Origin: Casuarina equisetifolia
Taxonomy: Eukaryota; Streptophyta; Magnoliopsida; Fagales; Casuarinaceae
DNA length: 64,000 nt
Direction of reading: 5' to 3'
NCBI GenBank assembly: GCA_028551475.1
Contig: CM052361.1
Location: 25,681,491-25,745,490, forward strand
How positions within the stretch are numbered: the stretch's first letter is position 1; every line of letters starts with the position of its first letter. A program made the translations under genes and the position numbers. The notes under the pieces were generated by a model, which was not told the DNA's origin, searched no databases, and saw only the letters and a list, made by a program, of their open reading frames with translations. Positions 58,334 through 64,000 of this stretch are shown here, one piece after another.

Positions 58334-59403
58334 TTGTTTTAGGGTATAGTGTTTTCTCCTTCAACACCTTCAAAACCTACAATATCATTGCATCTTTCTT
58401 CATTTGGTTCCTGATAGTTATTTCTCAACACACTAAACATATTACTAGTGTTATCCTTCTCACATGTATTCCTTTTAGGGCTCCTTTTGTTTCCTCTTCC
58501 ATTCACACTTGCTTTATTGCTTTGTTATAATTTGGCCTTTGGACTTATGGTGGATTCAACTTCATGTGTTATTGAATTTGCAATCTCATCTCTTATATCC
58601 TCATGTCCTTGGTCCTCATAAACTTTATCTTCATTACCATTATCCAAGTGTTCTTTATCCCCACGTCCTTCATCATATTTCTCCGTCTGACTTAATGGCT
58701 TTTGCACTGGAACTCATATCTCTTTTTTCTTTGTAACACACTCCTTATGTTCAAAGCAATCACATTTCTTGCATATTTTAGGTAACCAACAATACTTCAC
58801 TCCTACCTAAAAAATAGTGCCATTTTCGATGTCAATTTCAAATAAAGTTGGTAGAGAACACTTTGTATCTATTTCAACACATACTTTTGCATATGATATC
58901 CTTTGTCTATGTTTAGTAGCTTCATCCATGTATAGTGGCTTTCCAACAGAACTAGCTACATAGCTCATACCAATCTCATCCCATAGAGCATGTGGGACAT
59001 TATGCAACTTTATCCAAATTGGTATTGAAGTGATTTTTTCTTTCTGCAATCTAATAGTATTATGCCATTTTTGTAGAAACATTGGTTTTCCTACCACATC
59101 ACATACTTCAGCTTCTAATACTTCCTCCATATTTTGTTTATCAGAAAATCTAAAGAAGAAGAAGCCATTATTTGTTGCAGAAATATCTACTAAACTTTGT
59201 TTTCCCCATTGCTTTTCTACAATTCCTTTTACTCCAGAAAATGGTAATTTTGATCCCAAAAAGAAACCCATAACACAATTTTCATAGAATTTACTACCTT
59301 CTTCAATAACTTAGGAGGAGTAACTCTAATTTTCCTATCATTTAATACCGGTGGCTAGTATTTCATATGAGCACTTTGTGCTAATCCTCTTATTACAGCC
59401 TTA
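58330..59403 (-). pseudogene. LINE-3 ORF1 relic, truncated by gypsy insertion
   Basis: Fragments 59271-58807 (DUF4283-like, GFFFFRFSDKQNMEEV, WIKLHNVPHALW) and 58707-58525 (C-terminal). At the site of the LINE-1 nonsense codon this copy reads Gln. The zinc knuckle region near 58760 is preserved (plus-strand 'aagcaatcacatttcttgca'). Confidence 0.85.
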
Positions 59404-60678
59404 TGATAACTCTATTTTTATAGAGTTATTTTATCTATTTTAGGCAATAAATAATTTTAATAATTGTGAGAAAATATTTGAACTCCTTTTTATTTACTTA
59501 AATTTATCTTGTTTATGTAGCACAAGTAGGCAAGGAGAAAATGGATGAACATGGAGAACTTGATGCTTATTGTGTCGCAAAATCATAATATCAAGATCAA
59601 GAGAGTCAAGATGGGCTTGGGCTTTGAATGATTGTTATTAGATTTTATTGTTATTGGGTTTTCTAAATAATTACAAAACCTAATCATATTAGGAGTTCAA
59701 AGCCTAATTAAATTAGGAGTTCAAAACTTAATTAAATTAAGAGTTCAAAACCCAATTGTTTTAGATCTCTAAGACCCAATTCTACTAGGATAAAAATAGG
59801 TCTAAACCTAAACCCTATTTAAGAGAAGAGAAGAGGCAAAAGAAGAGGAAGAGGAGGAAATTGAGCACAACTCAAGAAAGAGGCCAAGAATTCAAGGTTT
59901 TCTTGAAGAGAAGACAAAAAGGGTGACAAACTTCTTGTTCTTGGATTCAAGATGCCTTCTTTATTTCTTATTACCATTCTTTCTCATTATTTCTTTATGT
60001 TTTAGTTTATCTTTGTTAGAGCTACGATATAACCTAATTATGATGGTATGAATCTTATGATTATTATGTTTTGCAAGATATTTTATTTATGTGAAGTTAC
60101 ATATTACGGAGTTTAATACTTTTAGGTGATTAGCTACCACTTAGATGACTTAATTTGCATGTTAGAGACCGACAGGAAATAGCATGCAGTTGCTTCTTGT
60201 AATATGCAACCATAGATTAAATATGGATAGGCATATACCATATTATTTGTGTGGCTTTCGGTGTAAATTGGGAATGTTCATAGATCCTAATGCATTTGGT
60301 TTGTTTCAATTCACATATAGAGATATAGTGAATTAATGAACTAAGTAGGTTTGCTATACCTAGACATAGGATAGTAAATAAATTAGGAAGTTCCGCCATC
60401 ACATAGATATTGTCTTTCTTGCAAGCATAAATAATCAATATTAATACCTAGTAATTATGGTGAAATCGGATGCTCTAACATATTTCTTGTATTTAGTTTT
60501 CTTAGACTTAGTTAGTTAATCTATCATCTATCAATTTGGTTTGCTAGATAAATTTTAGGATTAATTCATCATTAGTACTTAATTAGTTTAGTATTCACCA
60601 ATCTTCGTGGGACGATACTTTTCTTATCATTATATTACTTGTTCAACATGTTCACTTGCATATAAATTTCACCGAACA
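59404..60678 (+). repeat. Gypsy 5' LTR (1275 bp)
   Basis: TGATAACTC to CCGAACA. The termini and the part from about 60010 to 60678 match the solo LTR at 33744-35428 closely, while 59520-60000 differs from it. A dyad (ATAACTCTA and TAGAGTTAT) lies just inside the left end in both copies. Confidence 0.9.
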
Positions 60679-60684
60679 AGTTTT

Positions 60685-60703
60685 TGGCGCCGTTGTCGGG
60701 GAT
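60685..60703 (+). promoter_or_regulatory. Gypsy primer binding site (tRNA-Asp)
   Basis: TGGCGCCGTTGTCGGGGAT, six bases after the LTR. It is complementary to the 3' end of plant tRNA-Asp with one mismatch, as is usual for Athila/Tat-type elements. Confidence 0.88.
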
Positions 60704-60997
60704 TGGTTGTTTTACTGCTAATTAATATTAATACCGAATAATTTCTAGGTTTAATCTAGCTTTTATTTTCTTTTAAGAAAAAATTGTTTTTTTTTTCTTG
60801 AAAAAAAAATCGTTTCTTTTAATTCTTGAAAAAAAAATCTTTTCTTTTAATTCTTAAAAAAAATCGTTTTTCTTAAGTTGTCAAAAAAAAAGGAAAAAAA
60901 ATCATTTTTGTTTTATTTTTATTTTGCTTCATTATTTTTATTTTGAAAAAAAAAATTTCCTTGTTAAGTTGTTATTGTGAAAGATTAAGTAATAAGG

Positions 60998-62602
60998 ATG
61001 GAAACATATGATGGTACATATAGACTTTTAAAAGACTATGTTACACCAACATTTTGGAATGCTACATCAAACATTAGGCTTGCAAATCAGGCAAATAACT
61101 TTGAGATCAAGCCTGTGTTCATCAAGATGCTTCAAAAATCTGTGCAATATAGTGGGCTACCAAATGAGGATCCAAAAGCTCACATTGAAGCATTCCTTGA
61201 ATTTTGTGACATGATTGGAGATCATAGAGTTATAGAAGATGTTATTAGGTTGAAACTATTTCCATTTTCTCTTAGAGATGCAGCTAAAAAGTGGTTCTTT
61301 TCACTTCCTGCAAGATCAATTACTACATGGGATGATTTGGCTCAAAAATTTCTTGGTAAGTTCTTTCCTTTTGCAAGATCTACTCAATTGCGTAACGATA
61401 TTTACACTTTTAAGCAGATGAATAATGAATTATTATATGAAACTTGGGAGAGATTCAAGGAACTTTTGAGGATATGTCCAAATCATGGATTACCCACGTG
61501 GCTACAAGTACAAACTTTTTATGATGGGTGTAGTATGAATCTTCGTTGTGTAATTGATACAGTTGCAGGAGGGGACTTACATAGTAGAACACCAGAATAG
61601 GCATTTAACCTCCTAGAGGAGATGGCATTCAATAACTATCAATGGTCTACTGAGAGACTACCAATGCATCAAGCAAGTAGAGTCCATAAAGAAGATATAT
61701 TCACCATAATGTCTACACAATTGGAAGTGCTCAATGAGAAGATAGACAACTTAAATACTCCAGTTGTGAGACATCAAAGTAAATCATGTGAATTTTATGG
61801 TGGAGCACATGAGAGCACGGAATGTCAAGCAGGTAACCCTTATCCTCATTATAATAATTATGCTGATTTTGTTGGGATTCCTAACAGGTCACAAAATGAT
61901 TATTACTCCAATGTATACAATTCGGGATGGCATAATCATCAAAATTTTTCATGGAGTAACCCAAACGATATGAGACTGCCACCAACATTTGAGCAAACCG
62001 AAGAGTCGGAGCCTAATTTAGAGGACATCTTTGCTAAGATGATGCAAAACAACGAAGAGAGATTCCAAAGACAAGAAGCTTCAATCCAAAAATTAGAGGT
62101 GCAGATGAGTCAGCTCATTAGTATGATCTCAGAGAATCAAGAGGGTCTTTTGCCTAGTGATATAGAAAAAAGTCTTGAAGATACCATAGAGGCAATAACC
62201 CCAACATGTGGCAAGCAAGTAGGAGAAGTTGATGTTGACAAAGAGAGTCTCAAAGATAATGATGAAGATGTCAGCATGCAACTTGAGGAGGCACCTAGGA
62301 GCAAGCTTGTTCCAGAAAATCCTATGTCCTTTATGCCTTCAGCTCCATCTCTTCAAAGATTCTAACAATGCGTAAAAGATAAGCAATTTTTGGAATTCCT
62401 TAATATATCTTTAAAACTGCACATTAACATTTCTTTTGCAGATGTTCCAGTTCAAATATCTAGTTGTGCAAAATTATTGAACGAGATACTAGAGAAAAAA
62501 AGGAAGTTGGAAGTATATGAGACAGTTGTGCTAATTGAAGAATGCTTAACAATCAAACGATACAAGTTGTCTCCTAAACTATTGGAGTTTCATCCTCCTT
62601 AA
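60998..62602 (+). pseudogene. Gypsy gag with two in-frame stops; protease start only
   Basis: One frame from METYDGTYR (60998). The retrotransposon gag domain spans about 61110-61560 (DPKAHIEAFLEFCD, AAKKWFFSLP, WERFKELLRICPNHG). A TAG at 61598 precedes AFNLLEEMA in the same frame. A knuckle-like CEFYGGAHESTEC has lost one Cys (Tyr). A TAA at 62363 precedes QFLEFLNISLKLHINISF, which in related elements leads into the protease, but the frame ends at 62602 before any protease, RT, RNase H or integrase motif. Confidence 0.85.
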
Positions 62603-64000
62603 GCAACATGTGGAGGATAGTTTGGCTGAAAACTATAAAGCAAGCGCTTCTTGGGAGGCAACCCAAGTATTTTGTTATCAGTTTGGTTAGAAGGCTGTCA
62701 CCATATGCTCATCACAACTCCATTTTGACAACCTGCAATCAAGGGAGTTTTCTTATTCCTTCTTTATTATTGATTTCTTTTGTTTTTACATTGAGGACAA
62801 TGCTTCATTTAAGTTTGGGGGTAGGGAAAGAACCTTTGTGCAAAATTTGATTGAAATTTTTTCTTATGTCATGATTACATCCCATGTTGTGAATTCTTGG
62901 TGATTCTTTGGAAGATATAGATTTTATTCAAATATGCAATTGTAGTGTGAGTTAAGTGTGATTCTGATTATGTTGATCCACCTATTGAGTACTAAAAGTC
63001 TTTCATTTTTGAAATTGTGTGTATTTCTTAAGAATATTTATGTGAAGTATGTGATTTTCTTAGATCTCACCTGAATCTTAGAATTTGTTTGATTTTCTCT
63101 TGAGGCGAAATCCTAAGCTGCATCTAATTGAGAAAATGATTTAGGTCATTCTTTGGATCGTTTGAGCCTTTCAAGCCAACCTTATTTATTTATCACCAGT
63201 CACCCCGCTGAGCCTTAATTCATACCCATTTTTTTATGACACCCACATATATATATACCTTTGAGCCTTTGACAAATTATCTTTTCGTCCTACACCCTTG
63301 AACATATTGATTTTTAGGATATAAGTCTATTTGAGTGAAGAGAAGTCGAGGGGAAGGATGTTATATGGGAAGGATGTTGATTGCAATGATTATGTAGCAT
63401 AATATGTTGCTTTTGTGAATGCAAAAAAAAAAAAAAAGCAACATTTGTCCAAGAATGGAATTCTCTTATTGCTTATTGTCAAATTCAAGCCACTAAAGGT
63501 TCAGAAATTGACTTTTGCATAGTAGTTGGATGTCATCAGCAAGATAAGATTATAATGGTTACATTTCTAGTCCTACTACTTGCTTTATGATTGCAAGCAT
63601 GATTGTGACTTTTGTGAGTGTCAAAATCCAAGTGAAATCAAGTATTTTTGGGAAAAAAATAAATGAGAGAAGTGGTGATAGAAAGATCATTTGTGAAAAA
63701 AAAAAGAAGAAAGCAAAGAAAGGAAGTGACAAAAACTCAAATTAGATCCTAGAAAGCAATGTGTTCATGGGTGAATTTAGCCTAAATGATTTTCATCTTA
63801 CCCCTAGCCTAGCCTTACATTACAAGCTTATAAAAGTCCTATTGATTTTTGATTAGATGATTAGCTTACATTAGTGGAGAGAGGAATGAGAAGCAAACCT
63901 ATGAGGTTTGGTTAAAGATTTTGAGAGGTTGCATATTAATGTGAATTTATTTGGAGTGCATATAGTTAAAAAAATGAAGACTCACACACACACACATGTG
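62603..64000 (+). other. Gypsy 3' noncoding region
   Basis: No coding frame with domains. Contains the G-rich 'aagtttgggggtaggg' near 62811-62826, a poly-A run near 63423, and a CA microsatellite at about 63985-63996. The LTR start TGATAACTC is not reached. Confidence 0.6.

Larger units (their letters stand above)
54874..59403 (-). mobile_element. LINE-3: decayed relative of LINE-1, cut by a gypsy element
   Basis: Poly-A tail appears as poly-T at 54874-54884, followed by the same 3' sequence as LINE-1 ('ggtcaaattatatatcac'). It matches LINE-1 closely along ORF2 and ORF1 but has many stops and small indels. At 59403, within ORF1 (after a SAHMKY-like region), it is interrupted by the gypsy LTR. 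The rest of ORF1 and the 5'UTR should lie beyond the right edge. Confidence 0.9.
59404..64000 (+). mobile_element. Ty3/gypsy element, gag-only derivative, 3' end outside window
   Basis: 5' LTR (59404-60678), tRNA-Asp primer site, an A-rich leader, gag with two in-frame stops, and the start of the protease region. At about 62600 the expected pol is missing and sequence jumps to a conserved-looking 3' noncoding part ('gcgcttcttgggaggcaacc', 'acattgaggacaatg', 'aagtttgggggtaggg'). The 3' LTR is not in the window. It entered LINE-3; the left target copy should be 'cctta' (59399-59403). Confidence 0.88.

Noticed and set aside
1-64000. A novel defence-like or metabolic gene system
   Set aside because: The gene content is explained by retrotransposons, one DUF4220/DUF594 gene with relics, and a WRKY pseudogene; no co-oriented unknown gene set was found.

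Overview
The window reads as nuclear DNA of a dicot plant. The evidence is AT-rich intergenic sequence, an intron-containing group III WRKY gene, plant-specific DUF4220/DUF594 genes, plant L1-type LINEs whose ORF1 has a DUF4283-like region and a CCHC knuckle, Ty1/copia elements primed by initiator tRNA-Met, and a Ty3/gypsy element whose primer site matches tRNA-Asp. I cannot name the species. About 60 percent is mobile-element DNA, and the host genes are few and mostly decayed.

Layout. 1-17.5 kb is a segmentally duplicated DUF4220/DUF594 neighbourhood on the minus strand: a pseudogene (4.5-6.7 kb), one intact gene (10.7-12.7 kb, with an inferred 5'UTR intron) and a tandemly expanded 3' relic (16.6-17.5 kb). 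LINE-1 (minus) fills 17.65-23.68 kb and ends in a C-rich 5' array, seen as G-rich on the plus strand. Another DUF594 relic follows at 23.8-24.5 kb. A Ty1/copia element (copia-1, 25.74-38.21 kb) carries two nested insertions. One is LINE-2, whose ORF2 is open and whose 5' end is inverted in the pattern made by twin priming. The other is a 1.7-kb Ty3/gypsy solo LTR with an exact 5-bp target duplication. A third DUF4220 pseudogene lies at 39.1-40.4 kb and a copia relic at 42.6-43.3 kb.

44.06-45.33 kb holds a three-exon group III WRKY gene (minus). It has a stop codon inside its zinc finger, and a second copia element (copia-2, 45.58-50.52 kb) sits in its proximal promoter. Copia-2 has matched 393-bp LTRs, an exact GAGAT target duplication, and one reading frame broken by about 13 nonsense codons with no net frameshift. 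Next come a long foldback (53.1 kb), a small tRNA-derived SINE with target duplications (54.4 kb) and LINE-3, a decayed relative of LINE-1 (54.87-59.40 kb). LINE-3 is interrupted by a Ty3/gypsy element whose 5' LTR, primer site and gag are present but whose pol is missing. That element runs off the right edge.

The mobile elements do not form a pathway. They form a stratigraphy: copia-1 received LINE-2 and a gypsy element; LINE-3 received a gypsy element of the same family; copia-2 hit a WRKY promoter. I found no CRISPR array, rRNA, functional tRNA gene or new defence-like system. The most informative structures are the inverted LINE-2, the gag-only gypsy derivative with a mosaic LTR, the broken WRKY gene and the repeated remodelling of the DUF4220/DUF594 cluster.
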